From NCBI GenBank assembly GCA_035464115.1, contig DATHSN010000083.1:1-28597 (forward strand): a stretch of 28,597 nucleotides of DNA, in the 5' to 3' direction. The notes below the pieces were generated by a model. That model worked only from the letters and a program-made list of their open reading frames with translations. It was not told the DNA's origin and did not search any database. The DNA is from DATHSN01 sp035464115. GTDB taxonomy: Bacteria > Actinomycetota > Acidimicrobiia > Acidimicrobiales > SKKL01. Position 1 is the stretch's first letter; every line of letters starts with the position of its first letter. Position numbers and translations under genes: made by a program. Shown here one piece after another: positions 6,904 through 14,657 of the stretch.

Positions 6904-7896
6904 TCAGCGGGTGGCGTCACCCATCCGGAACTCGTGGGTGAGCTCGTCGAGCCGGGCCCGCAGGTCGAGGTCGAGCGGCGCGTCGACGGCGGCGAGGGTG
7001 GCGGTGAGCTGCTCGGGTCGGCTGGCCCCGACGATGGCCGACGTGACCGCCGGGTGGCCGAGCACCCACGACACGGCCAGGGTGGCCATGGGCAGGCCGG
7101 CGTCCTCGGCCAGCTCGCGGATGGCCGCCACCGCGGCGAACTCGCGGTCGTGCCAGTAGCGCTCGCGGTAGCGCTCGCCGGCGGTGCCGAGGGTGAACCG
7201 GCCGCCCTCGGCGGGGGCCGCGCCGGGCTGGTGCTTGCCGGTGAGCAGGCCGCCCGCCAGCGGGTTGTAGGGGATCACGCCGATCCCCTCCTCCTGGCAC
7301 AGCGGGAGCAGCTCGCGCTCGATCTCGCGGAACAGCAGGTTGTAGCGGGGTTGGACCGACACGAACCGGGCCAGCCCCCGCACGTCGCTGCGACCGAGGG
7401 CGAGCGCCAACCGGTAGGCGAGGAAGTTCGACACGCCCACGTAGCGGGCCCGACCCGACCGCACGATGACGTCGAGGGCCTCGAGGGTCTCGTCGACGGG
7501 CGTCGACGGGTCGTCGGCGTGGAGCTGGTAGAGGTCGACGTGGTCGACGTCGAGGCGGCGGAGCGACGCGTCGACGGCGTCGAGCACGTGGCGCCGCGAC
7601 GAGCCCTGGTCCCAGCGCGACGGGCCGGTGCGGCCCACGCACTTGGTGGCCACCACGAACTCGTCGCGTCGACCCTTCAGCCACCGCCCGACGATCTCCT
7701 CGGTGCGGCCGACCGTGTCGAGGCCACCGCCCAGCGGGTACACGTCGGCGGTGTCGAGGAAGGTGACCCCGGCGTCGGCGGCCGCGTCGAGGATGGCGTG
7801 CGAGGTGGGCTCGTCGCACTGCAGCCCGAAGGTCATGGTGCCCAGGCAGATGCGGGAGACGGGGAGCCCGGTGGACCCCAGACGGACGTGCTGCAC
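6904..7896 (-). CDS. Aldo/keto reductase
   Basis: This 330-residue (beta/alpha)8 NADPH-dependent oxidoreductase has the complete AKR catalytic tetrad: Asp48 and Tyr53 (DTADVY), Lys85 (ATKCVG) and His126 (YQLHADD). The C-terminal cofactor region reads AIVGASRPEQL. Such enzymes reduce aldehydes and ketones to alcohols or act in reverse; the subgroup resembles YghZ/Tas-like bacterial AKRs and the substrate is unknown. The GTG start at 7896 is preceded by GAGGAG with a 5-nt spacer and lies 23 nt after the crotonase-family stop, so it is probably the last gene of an operon with it. Confidence 0.9.
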   Translation of the reverse strand: MQHVRLGSTGLPVSRICLGTMTFGLQCDEPTSHAILDAAADAGVTFLDTADVYPLGGGLDTVGRTEEIVGRWLKGRRDEFVVATKCVGRTGPSRWDQGSSRRHVLDAVDASLRRLDVDHVDLYQLHADDPSTPVDETLEALDVIVRSGRARYVGVSNFLAYRLALALGRSDVRGLARFVSVQPRYNLLFREIERELLPLCQEEGIGVIPYNPLAGGLLTGKHQPGAAPAEGGRFTLGTAGERYRERYWHDREFAAVAAIRELAEDAGLPMATLAVSWVLGHPAVTSAIVGASRPEQLTATLAAVDAPLDLDLRARLDELTHEFRMGDATR

Positions 7897-7919
7897 GGCG
7901 GCTCCTCGGGCTCGACGGG

Positions 7920-8720
7920 CTAGAGCTGGGTGCGACCCCGCTCGATGATGGCCTGGCGGCGGGCCTCGACCTCCTCGGGGCCGATGCCGCGCTCGCGCCA
8001 GGCGCGGGCGTGGCGGGCCTCGACGTCCCACGCGTCGGCGGTGGTGCCGGCGGTGCCCTCGGCGTAGGTGGCGTAGATCTGGCGGACGCCGTCCTGGTCG
8101 TTGTGGACGATGTCGTGGGCGATGTCGCGGCAGAACGGCAGCAGCTCGTGGTGGGGGACGACGTGGTTCACGAGCCCCCAGGTGAGGGCGCCCTTGGCGG
8201 TGAGGAAGTTGCCGGTGGCCGACATCTCCCGGGCCCGCCGCACGCCGACGGCCTCGGGGAGCAGCACGGTGAGGCCCCACCCCGGCTGGACGCCGACCCG
8301 GGCGTGGGTGTCGGCGAAGCGGGCGTGCTCGGACGCCACGAGGAAGTCGCAGGCCAGGGCCAGCTCGAACCCACCGGTGATGGCGGCGCCGTTGATGGCC
8401 CCGATGACGGGCTTGGTCATGGGCGGGATCGGGCCCCGGCGGCCGAACGGACCGGGGGTGGCCCCGCCGTCGGCGTCGCCGGCGCGCAGGTTGTCGCCGG
8501 TGGAGCCCAGCTCCTTCAGGTCGAGACCGGCGCAGAACGCGGGGTCGGCGCCGGTGAGGATCACCACGTCGACCTCGTCGTCGGCCTCGACCTCGCGGAA
8601 CACCTGCGGGAGCCGGCGGAGGACCTCGCTGCTCAGCGCGTTGCGGGCCTCGGGACGGTTCAAGGTGACGGTGGCGATGCGATCGGCCACCTCGACCAGC
8701 ACGACGTCGGTGTCGTTCAC
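7920..8720 (-). CDS. Crotonase-family protein (enoyl-CoA hydratase/isomerase-like)
   Basis: This 266-residue crotonase-fold enzyme should bind an acyl-CoA thioester. The first oxyanion-hole segment is FCAGLDLKEL (62-71) and the second is NGAAITGGFELALACD (110-125). Glu119 matches the first catalytic glutamate of enoyl-CoA hydratase, but the position of the second appears to be His139. A textbook hydratase is therefore not assured, and isomerase, hydrolase or other crotonase chemistry is possible. The start is GTG 8720, placed 7 nt after a perfect GGAGGT (8727-8732 on this strand). A nearer ATG three codons from a stop is out of frame. It follows an unknown gene by 30 nt and precedes an aldo/keto reductase by 23 nt. 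Confidence 0.85.
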   Translation of the reverse strand: MNDTDVVLVEVADRIATVTLNRPEARNALSSEVLRRLPQVFREVEADDEVDVVILTGADPAFCAGLDLKELGSTGDNLRAGDADGGATPGPFGRRGPIPPMTKPVIGAINGAAITGGFELALACDFLVASEHARFADTHARVGVQPGWGLTVLLPEAVGVRRAREMSATGNFLTAKGALTWGLVNHVVPHHELLPFCRDIAHDIVHNDQDGVRQIYATYAEGTAGTTADAWDVEARHARAWRERGIGPEEVEARRQAIIERGRTQL

Positions 8721-8750
8721 GGCATGGACCTCCGGATCGGACGGCGGGCG

Positions 8751-9359
8751 TCAGGGCTCGTCGTCGTCGTCGATCGGGGGGAGGAACTCGAAGCGCAGGT
8801 CGCCGAGGCGCACCAGCGTCGACGCGATCCAACCCCCCATGGCGCTGAAGTGCGTGTCGAGGATCGACCCGTCCTCCAGGGTCTTCTCGTCGAGCTCGTA
8901 GGAGCCCTCGTAGGACACCTCGATGGCGTGCGACGGCTCGCTCAGGTCGTGGCCGTACACCGTCTCCACGGTGGGACCCGACCGCTCGAGGCGCTCGCCC
9001 CCGATGCTGGGCGAGTGCTCGGGGAGGACGGCGAGCATGCCCTCCACCTGCGGGGTCTCGGCGAGGCGCTGGACCCGCAGGACGATCTCGATCTCGATGC
9101 GGGGGCCCTCGTCCATGTCCTCGCCGATGTACCAGGACCGGTACGCGGTCTGGGCCCAGGTGGGCCAGTCGAGGGTGATGTCGGCGCGCACCCGCGGCGG
9201 GGAGCCCTCGCCGGGGAGGCCGTAGGACGTCTCCCAGGTGAGGTCGCCGAGCAGCACGTCGACCTGGAAGCGCTCCTCGAACGCCTGGCGCTCGAGCAGC
9301 GCGCCCTCGAAGGCGTCGCGCAGCGCGCCGATGGCGTCGGTGAACACGTGGTCGAGCAT
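8751..9359 (-). CDS. Conserved-looking protein of unknown function
   Basis: I do not recognise this 202-residue protein. It is acidic and probably soluble, with no signal peptide or membrane span. It has an N-terminal helical stretch (residues about 3-30), a beta-rich middle with several Trp/Tyr (WPTWAQTAYRSWYIGED), and a tail ending in an Asp cluster. The alternation of beta strands suggests a lipid-binding or START-like barrel, but this is only a guess. The ATG at 9359 follows a TAGGGT box by 8 nt, so it is probably leaderless and the first gene of a three-gene unit with the crotonase and aldo/keto reductase. Confidence 0.75.
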   Translation of the reverse strand: MLDHVFTDAIGALRDAFEGALLERQAFEERFQVDVLLGDLTWETSYGLPGEGSPPRVRADITLDWPTWAQTAYRSWYIGEDMDEGPRIEIEIVLRVQRLAETPQVEGMLAVLPEHSPSIGGERLERSGPTVETVYGHDLSEPSHAIEVSYEGSYELDEKTLEDGSILDTHFSAMGGWIASTLVRLGDLRFEFLPPIDDDDEP

Positions 9360-9367
9360 CTGCGGCG

Positions 9368-9373
9368 ACCCTA
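9368..9373 (-). promoter_or_regulatory. -10 box of a leaderless promoter
   Basis: On the minus strand TAGGGT lies 8 nt before the ATG at 9359, in the arrangement used repeatedly in this window. Confidence 0.55.
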
Positions 9374-9426
9374 CTGCCGGCGGTCGCCGGCGGGCCCGTC
9401 GGCGGCGAGCTCGTCGGCGCGGGCGG

Positions 9427-10074
9427 TCACGATCCGCGGGGGTGCGGGGTCATGAGGGCGATGGCGACCGACGCGCCGAGCGGGGCGTGGCGCACGGTGG
9501 CGATGCGGCGTCCGGGTTGCACCGCCGGCTTCGGCGTCCCGAGGTGCTCGCCGAGGCGGGTGGCGGCCAGGTCGAGGTCGGCGACGGTGACGGTGATGCC
9601 CCACAGCTCGGCCGGGCCGTCACCGGCGGGCTCGCGGGGACCGACCAGCTCGAGGATGGGGGCCGGGTCGCCCAGGCGGAAGAACACCTGGCGCATCGGT
9701 CGCTCGGGCGTGCCCACGTCGCGGCTGCGCCGGGGCTCGAGCCCCACGTGGGCCAACGCCCCGATGGTGCGGGCCAGGTCCGGTGAGGTGACGACCACGT
9801 GGTCGATCTCGATGGCGGTGTTGGGGTGCTCGGTGGACGGCGCGGGTGGCGTCGGTGCGGTGACCCCTGCGGTGGCGAGACCGTCGATCGATCCGTCGTC
9901 GACGCCGGTGAGGCCCCAGAGGCGCACGCCCCGTCCCTGCTCGGGGCCGACCAGGCGGATGCGCACCCCACCGACCCGGGTGGTGCCGTCGTCGGCGACC
10001 GCGAAGCCGGCCTGGGCCCAGGCGGCCGGCTCGTCGCCGATCACCAGCTCCACGAGACGGGGCGCGTCGCTCAT
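9427..10074 (-). CDS. VOC-family (glyoxalase/dioxygenase-like) protein
   Basis: This 215-residue protein has the paired beta-alpha-beta-beta-beta modules of the vicinal oxygen chelate fold. The second half begins with IEIDHVVVTSPDLART and continues through GLEPRRSRD, RQVFFRLG, PILELVGP and a final WGITVTVADLDLA module. The first half (residues 1-80) looks like a degenerate partner module. Metal ligands are not all obvious: one His (IDHVVV) and one Glu (ILELVG) are in the expected places. The substrate is unknown. The ATG at 10074 is preceded by TACGGT with 7 nt spacing, suggesting leaderless expression. The frame stays open upstream only because of base composition. Confidence 0.8.
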   Translation of the reverse strand: MSDAPRLVELVIGDEPAAWAQAGFAVADDGTTRVGGVRIRLVGPEQGRGVRLWGLTGVDDGSIDGLATAGVTAPTPPAPSTEHPNTAIEIDHVVVTSPDLARTIGALAHVGLEPRRSRDVGTPERPMRQVFFRLGDPAPILELVGPREPAGDGPAELWGITVTVADLDLAATRLGEHLGTPKPAVQPGRRIATVRHAPLGASVAIALMTPHPRGS

Positions 10075-10081
10075 CGTCGGG

Positions 10082-10087
10082 ACCGTA
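10082..10087 (-). promoter_or_regulatory. -10 box of a leaderless promoter (VOC gene)
   Basis: On the minus strand TACGGT is followed by 7 nt and the ATG at 10074. It sits in an 81-nt divergent gap; the opposite gene has CATCCT (10144-10149) 6 nt before its ATG at 10156. Confidence 0.55.
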
Positions 10088-10155
10088 CCCGGCGCCCGCA
10101 CCGGGCGCGCCGGGGCCGGTGACACGGTCGTCGGCCGGCGGGGCATCCTGGGTCC

Positions 10156-10593
10156 ATGCCCGAGTCGACACCCCCCTGGGAGCTCACCGGCGACGTGGTC
10201 GCCCGTCTGCGCGCCGAGCTGGCGACCGCCGACCCCGACACCCGGGCCGACTTCGACGCGTTCGCCCGGTTCGTGGCCGAGCAGCTCGGCGCCTACCGGG
10301 TCGACCTCGGCGACGAGTGGGCCGTCTACCACGGCCTCGCGTTCGTGAGCCTCATGACCGAGCTGGCTCGCAACAACTACGAGAACGGGGCCATCGACCA
10401 CGCCACCGCGGGTGCGCTCACCGCCGTCGCCCGGGGCGTCGCCGCGGTCCTGGCCGACCGGGCGCCCGGGCCGGGTGGGCCGGGTGGGCCCGACGAGGCC
10501 CCCCACGCCGGGGCGGGAGACGGCTCTGTCGACGACGGCGCGCCGGCCGGAGCCGACATCGATCCCGGTGGGGCGGGACCCGTGGGAGCATGA
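10156..10593 (+). CDS. Small protein of unknown function upstream of punA
   Basis: This 145-residue protein has a helical domain (residues about 8-105) with LRAELATADPDTRADFDAF and a Tyr/Asn motif near RNNYENG. A Gly/Pro/Ala-rich, probably disordered tail follows. I do not recognise the family. There is no signal peptide and no membrane span. The ATG at 10156 stands 6 nt after a CATCCT box, consistent with a leaderless start. Its TGA overlaps the ATG of purine nucleoside phosphorylase (ATGA at 10590-10593), so the two are very likely co-translated. Whether it affects the phosphorylase is unknown. Confidence 0.7.
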   Translation: MPESTPPWELTGDVVARLRAELATADPDTRADFDAFARFVAEQLGAYRVDLGDEWAVYHGLAFVSLMTELARNNYENGAIDHATAGALTAVARGVAAVLADRAPGPGGPGGPDEAPHAGAGDGSVDDGAPAGADIDPGGAGPVGA

Positions 10594-11429
10594 CGCCCAT
10601 GTCCTCCCTGAGCGAGATCGACCCGTTCCGCGCCGCCGAGGCCACCGCCGCCGAGCTGGTGCGGCGGGCCGGGGGCCCGCCCGACGTCGCCGTGGTGCTG
10701 GGCTCGGGCTGGGGCGACGCCGCCGACCAGCTGGGCGACGCCGAGGAGGAGATCGCCACCTCCGAGCTCGGCGGGTTCCCCCCGTCGACGGTGCCGGGCC
10801 ACGGCGGGTCGGTCCGGGTGACCCGGGCGGGCGACCGCCGGGTGCTGGTGTTCCAGGGTCGGGTCCACCTCTACGAGGGCAACCCGCCCGCCGCCGTCGT
10901 CCACGGTGTGCGCTCGGCGGCCATCGCGGGCGCGTCGGTCGTGATGCTCACCAACGCCGCCGGGTCGCTCAACGCGTCCTTCCCCGTGGGCACCGGCGTG
11001 CTGATCGCCGACCACCTCAACCTCACCGGCTCGTCGGGCCTGTGGGGCGCGCCGCCGCCCGAGCCCTACGGGTCGCGCTTCGTCGACCTCACCGACGCCT
11101 ACTCGCCCCGGCTGCGGGCCATCGCCCGCGAGCTCGATCCGGCGCTCGGCGAGGGCGTCTACGCCGCGCTGCACGGACCGAACTACGAGACCCCGGCCGA
11201 GATCGCCATGCTGCGCACCCTGGGTGCCGACCTGGTCGGCATGTCCACCGCGCTCGAGACGATGGCGGCCCGCCACATCGGGGCCGAGGTGCTGGGCCTG
11301 TCGCTCGTCACCAACCTGGCCGCCGGCATCGGCGGCGCGCCGCTCGACCACGTCGAGGTCCTCGAAGCAGGCGCCGCTGCGGGCGCCCGGCTGGGGGCGC
11401 TGCTCCGCTCGGTCATCGACCGCCTCTGA
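10590..11429 (+). CDS. punA: Purine nucleoside phosphorylase
   Basis: This 279-residue trimeric-type PNP catalyses phosphorolysis of purine (deoxy)nucleosides to the free base and (deoxy)ribose-1-phosphate. Visible motifs are the phosphate loop GSGWG (38-42), TVPGHGG, QGRVHLYEG (89-97), TNAAGS (121-126), the base-binding Glu in GPNYETPAE and the Asn in SLVTN. The Glu/Asn pair points to 6-oxopurines (inosine, guanosine). The ATG at 10590 overlaps the previous stop (ATGA). A second in-frame ATG at 10599 has better spacing (10 nt) from GGGAG at 10584-10588, so the true start may be three codons later. The order punA, mutase, upp matches the M. tuberculosis Rv3307-Rv3309c neighbourhood. Confidence 0.92.
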   Translation: MTPMSSLSEIDPFRAAEATAAELVRRAGGPPDVAVVLGSGWGDAADQLGDAEEEIATSELGGFPPSTVPGHGGSVRVTRAGDRRVLVFQGRVHLYEGNPPAAVVHGVRSAAIAGASVVMLTNAAGSLNASFPVGTGVLIADHLNLTGSSGLWGAPPPEPYGSRFVDLTDAYSPRLRAIARELDPALGEGVYAALHGPNYETPAEIAMLRTLGADLVGMSTALETMAARHIGAEVLGLSLVTNLAAGIGGAPLDHVEVLEAGAAAGARLGALLRSVIDRL

Positions 11430-11494
11430 GCTGCGGGCTGCGCCACCTCGTCGCGCGGCATCGGTGGCTGCCGCAGGCGCGGTGGGTCGCTGCC

Positions 11495-11514
11495 GGTCGG
11501 TCGTGCGACCGACC
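11495..11514. terminator. Perfect 9-bp inverted repeat downstream of punA
   Basis: GGTCGGTCG and CGACCGACC are separated by TG, 65 nt after the punA stop and 74 nt before the diguanylate cyclase start. It could end the punA transcript or bind a regulator; no T tract follows. The rest of the 159-nt gap (11430-11588) contains nothing I recognise apart from a TTGACC at 11537-11542 without a well-spaced -10 box. Confidence 0.35.
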
Positions 11515-11588
11515 AGCCGCCGCGACAGGCCTGGGAGTTGACCTACGTCACCCACAGATCGCGTCGCCGACGGCCGATCACGTAGGCG

Positions 11589-13649
11589 ATGGGAAGCGGA
11601 CGTGACTCTTCGGCGCCGGGCACGGGTCGGCGGCGGATCGCCGCCGTGGCCACCGTCCTCGCCATGGCCGCGGGCGCGGTGGCCCTGGTCGCCGACCTGG
11701 TGCTGCTCGACCGGTCGATGGACCACGCGAGCGGCGAGGTGGCGCGAGCCGCCGCCGAGGCGGTGGGCGCGGCGGTCAGCGCCGAGACAGCCCGGGCCGA
11801 GAGCCTCGCGGCGATGATGGTCGGCGAGCCGGGCACCGCCGAAGCGATCCGCGACGGCGACCGCGACCTGCTCCTCGAGCGCTACGGGGCGCGGTTCCGT
11901 GAGCTCCAGGAGGATCACTCGGTGATGCAGGTGCACTTCCACGTGCCGCCGGCGACGTCGCTGCTCCGCCTCACCGATCCCGACCACCACGGCGACGATC
12001 TGTCCGCCTACCGCAGCACCGTGGTCGACGCCATCGCCACCGGACAGGTCCAGCTGGCGGTGGAGCGCGGCGTGTACGGGATCGGCGTGCGGTCGGTGAA
12101 CCCGGTGCGGATCGACGACCGCATCGTGGGCTCGCTCGAGGTGGTGATCCACCTCGACGACCACTTCCTCACCCGGCTGGCGCCGGGTGTCGCCGCCGAG
12201 GTGGTGCTCGTGCCCGACACCTACGTTCCGCTGGCGAGGGACGAGTACACGCCGCTCCGGCGGGTGGCCGAGTCCACCGACGACGGGTTGCGGGTGGTCG
12301 CGTCGTCGTTTCCGGCCGGGGCCGCTGTCGAGGTGTCGAGGCTCGACGCCGTGGTGTCGGGCGCCGACGCGGTGGAGATCGACACCACGGTGGACGAGCG
12401 TCGCTGGCGGCTCGTCGCCTCACCGATCCGCGATGCCGACGGTGAGGTGGCCGCTGTCCTGGTCGTCGGCGCCGATGTGCAGGACTTCGCCGACAACGTC
12501 ACCTTCGGCCTCTGGCGAGCGGTCATCGTCGCGCTGGCCCTCGTCGCGACGGTGGGCGTCGCACTCCTGGTGCGCCGGGGCCATGCCCGCCAGCTGGCCG
12601 CCCACCAGGACGCCGTCGAGTTCGAGGGTCGCCTGACCCGTGCGCTCCAGCTCGCGCGCCACGAGTCCGACGTGATCGGTCTGGTCGACGAGGCGCTCGA
12701 GGAGCTGGCACCGGGTGCGCCGGTGCGGGTGCTGTTGGGCGACTCGTCGCGCGCCCACCTCACCGCTGCGCTCGAGCGGCACCTACCGGCCGTCCGGGAG
12801 ACCCTGCCGACGCCTCGCGAGTGCCCGGCCACCCGCACAGGGGAGGTCCAGTGGTTCCCTGACCCCCAGGCCCTCGATGCGTGCCCGCACCTGAAGCGGG
12901 GCGCCTGCGACACCACTGGCGTGCGGTCCGGGGCGCGGTGCCAGCCCATCGCGATCGAAGGCTCCACGATCGGGGTGGTGCACGTGCGCCTCGCCGGCCA
13001 AGATCAACAGCTGCGCCGGAAGGCCGATCTGCTCGTCCGCCGGGTGGGCGATCGCATCTCGACGCTGCGGGCGTTCAGCGAGAGCCAGACCCAGGCGTCG
13101 ACCGATCCGCTCACCGGGCTGCAGAACCGGCGCAGCCTCGAGTCGCGCATCGAGCGGGTGATCGAGGAGGGCCGTCCCTACGCCGTGCTGTTCACCGACC
13201 TCGACCACTTCAAGGACGTGAACGACACGTTCGGCCACGCCGCCGGCGATCGGGCGCTGCGGGTGTTCACGCACGTGCTCGAGGATTCGGTGCGAGCGAT
13301 GGACGTCGCCGGCCGGTGGGGCGGCGAGGAGTTCGTCGTCGTCATGCCCGGCGCCGACGAGGTGGTGGCGGTGGACGTGGCCGAGCGGGTGCGGGAGCGC
13401 CTCGCGGCGGCGCTCGCGTCGGGCGACGTCCCACGGTTCACGGTGTCGATCGGCGTGGCGGAGAGCGCCCACGCCAGCGAGCCGTACACCCAGGCCGGGT
13501 TCGACCGGATCCTGGCCGCCGCCGACGCGGCCGTGCTGGCGGCCAAGTCCGCCGGGCGCGACCGGGTGGTGGTGTCGGGCCAGGAGCCGCCTCCCGTGGA
13601 GCGCGCGCACCCCGAGGTGGTCACCCCCGGTGCGCCTCGGGGTCAGTAG
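11589..13649 (+). CDS. Membrane-bound diguanylate cyclase with periplasmic sensor and Cys-containing GAF-like domain
   Basis: This 686-residue protein makes the second messenger c-di-GMP from two GTP. In order it has a first membrane span at about residues 17-40, an extracytoplasmic double-Cache-like sensor at about 41-305, a second span at 307-328, a cytoplasmic GAF-like segment at about 340-505, and a GGDEF domain at about 510-670. The active-site loop is GGEEF (578-582). Five residues before it, RAMD (569-572) is an intact inhibitory I-site, so the enzyme is probably active and feedback-inhibited. Four cysteines (412, 432, 440, 451) in the GAF-like part could bind metal, haem or an Fe-S cluster, or sense redox. 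No good ribosome site or leaderless box precedes ATG 11589. Its last 7 nt overlap the convergent queuosine-salvage gene. Confidence 0.88.
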   Translation: MGSGRDSSAPGTGRRRIAAVATVLAMAAGAVALVADLVLLDRSMDHASGEVARAAAEAVGAAVSAETARAESLAAMMVGEPGTAEAIRDGDRDLLLERYGARFRELQEDHSVMQVHFHVPPATSLLRLTDPDHHGDDLSAYRSTVVDAIATGQVQLAVERGVYGIGVRSVNPVRIDDRIVGSLEVVIHLDDHFLTRLAPGVAAEVVLVPDTYVPLARDEYTPLRRVAESTDDGLRVVASSFPAGAAVEVSRLDAVVSGADAVEIDTTVDERRWRLVASPIRDADGEVAAVLVVGADVQDFADNVTFGLWRAVIVALALVATVGVALLVRRGHARQLAAHQDAVEFEGRLTRALQLARHESDVIGLVDEALEELAPGAPVRVLLGDSSRAHLTAALERHLPAVRETLPTPRECPATRTGEVQWFPDPQALDACPHLKRGACDTTGVRSGARCQPIAIEGSTIGVVHVRLAGQDQQLRRKADLLVRRVGDRISTLRAFSESQTQASTDPLTGLQNRRSLESRIERVIEEGRPYAVLFTDLDHFKDVNDTFGHAAGDRALRVFTHVLEDSVRAMDVAGRWGGEEFVVVMPGADEVVAVDVAERVRERLAAALASGDVPRFTVSIGVAESAHASEPYTQAGFDRILAAADAAVLAAKSAGRDRVVVSGQEPPPVERAHPEVVTPGAPRGQ

Positions 13650-14611
13650 CAGACGGTGCGGGTGCGGTGGCGGGGGCGCGACTTGTAGGTGTCACCCGCG
13701 CCGCGGGTCCACAGCCAGGTGTCGAGGCGGGCCGACGTCGCCCGCTCGTGGCCCTCGGCGCGCAGCGCGGTGCCGAGCAGCTCGACGGCGTGGACCCCGC
13801 AGGCCCGGATCTCGATCTCGGCGTCGGTGCCCGGCGCCAGCAGCTGACCGGCGTCGATGGCGGCGGCGAGGTGGTCGTCGTAGACGAGCACGCCGTCGAC
13901 CCGCAGCACGTGGGGCACCAGGTTGTCGGCGAACATCGTGAGCCGGTGCAGGTCGTCGAAGCGACCCGGCCCCGTCCCCCCGAACGCCAGGTCGAGGTCG
14001 ACCGAGGTGATCTGGGCCCGCTTGTAGAACGGCACGTCGACGCCGTGGTACTCGGCCACGTCGTGGAACATCGGCATGCGGCCGAGGATGCCGACCAGCG
14101 CCTCGGCCGAGTGGTCGGCGTCCTCGGCGAGGGCGACGAACGACCCGTCGTAGTGCTCCATGAGGAAGGCGCCGAGGTCGTTGAGCGCCGACGCGAACAG
14201 CTCCATCAGCTCGGCGGCCGGGCCCTCGTCGTCGTCCTGGCCGAAGATCTCGCAGCAGTCGGACCGACGCAGCTCGGTGAGACCGAACGACGTCGGCGCC
14301 CCGTGGCGCTCGGCGTGCTCGCGCCAGCCGGCGGCGACGGTGTGGTACCCCGACATCCCTGGTCGCTTGCGCAGGGCCGGGAAGTAGCCCGACCCGAAGT
14401 TGATGGCGTCGAGCGACACGACGAACGCGGCCGTGCTCTCGGCGTCGCCCAGCGGGTGGTGGGCGGGGTCGTCGGTGCGCAGACCCAACGTCTCCACCGG
14501 TACCTCGCGGACGTAGGCTGCGAGACGCTCGTGATCGATGCGCACGTGGGTGGCCCGCTCGGCCACCTCGGCGCAGCGCTCCCGGATCTCATCGAGGACG
14601 CCGTCGGCCAT
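13643..14611 (-). CDS. Queuosine-salvage nucleosidase (DUF2419/Qng1 family)
   Basis: This 322-residue cytosolic protein looks like the DUF2419/queuosine-salvage family, whose members release queuine from queuosine 5'-phosphate. Recognised blocks are NFGSGYFP followed by LRKRPGMSGY (71-89), NLVPHVLRVDGVL, YDDHLAAAIDAGQLL, IRACGVHAVELL, and the C-terminal PRHRTRTVCY. Length is normal for the family. Bacteria with this protein can recover the queuine base, or the enzyme may act on a related nucleotide; the specificity is inferred from family membership. Neighbouring nucleoside salvage genes fit. The ATG at 14611 follows TAGGGT by 6 nt on the minus strand, suggesting a leaderless transcript. The 3' end overlaps the end of the diguanylate cyclase by 7 nt. 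Confidence 0.82.
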   Translation of the reverse strand: MADGVLDEIRERCAEVAERATHVRIDHERLAAYVREVPVETLGLRTDDPAHHPLGDAESTAAFVVSLDAINFGSGYFPALRKRPGMSGYHTVAAGWREHAERHGAPTSFGLTELRRSDCCEIFGQDDDEGPAAELMELFASALNDLGAFLMEHYDGSFVALAEDADHSAEALVGILGRMPMFHDVAEYHGVDVPFYKRAQITSVDLDLAFGGTGPGRFDDLHRLTMFADNLVPHVLRVDGVLVYDDHLAAAIDAGQLLAPGTDAEIEIRACGVHAVELLGTALRAEGHERATSARLDTWLWTRGAGDTYKSRPRHRTRTVCY

Positions 14612-14617
14612 GGCCGC

Positions 14618-14623
14618 ACCCTA
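14618..14623 (-). promoter_or_regulatory. -10 box of a leaderless promoter (queuosine-salvage gene)
   Basis: On the minus strand TAGGGT stands 6 nt before the ATG at 14611. The divergent mutase gene starts only 46 nt away on the plus strand. Confidence 0.55.
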
Positions 14624-14657
14624 GGCGGCGTCCGCCGCCCTCTCGGTGGAGGTGCCC

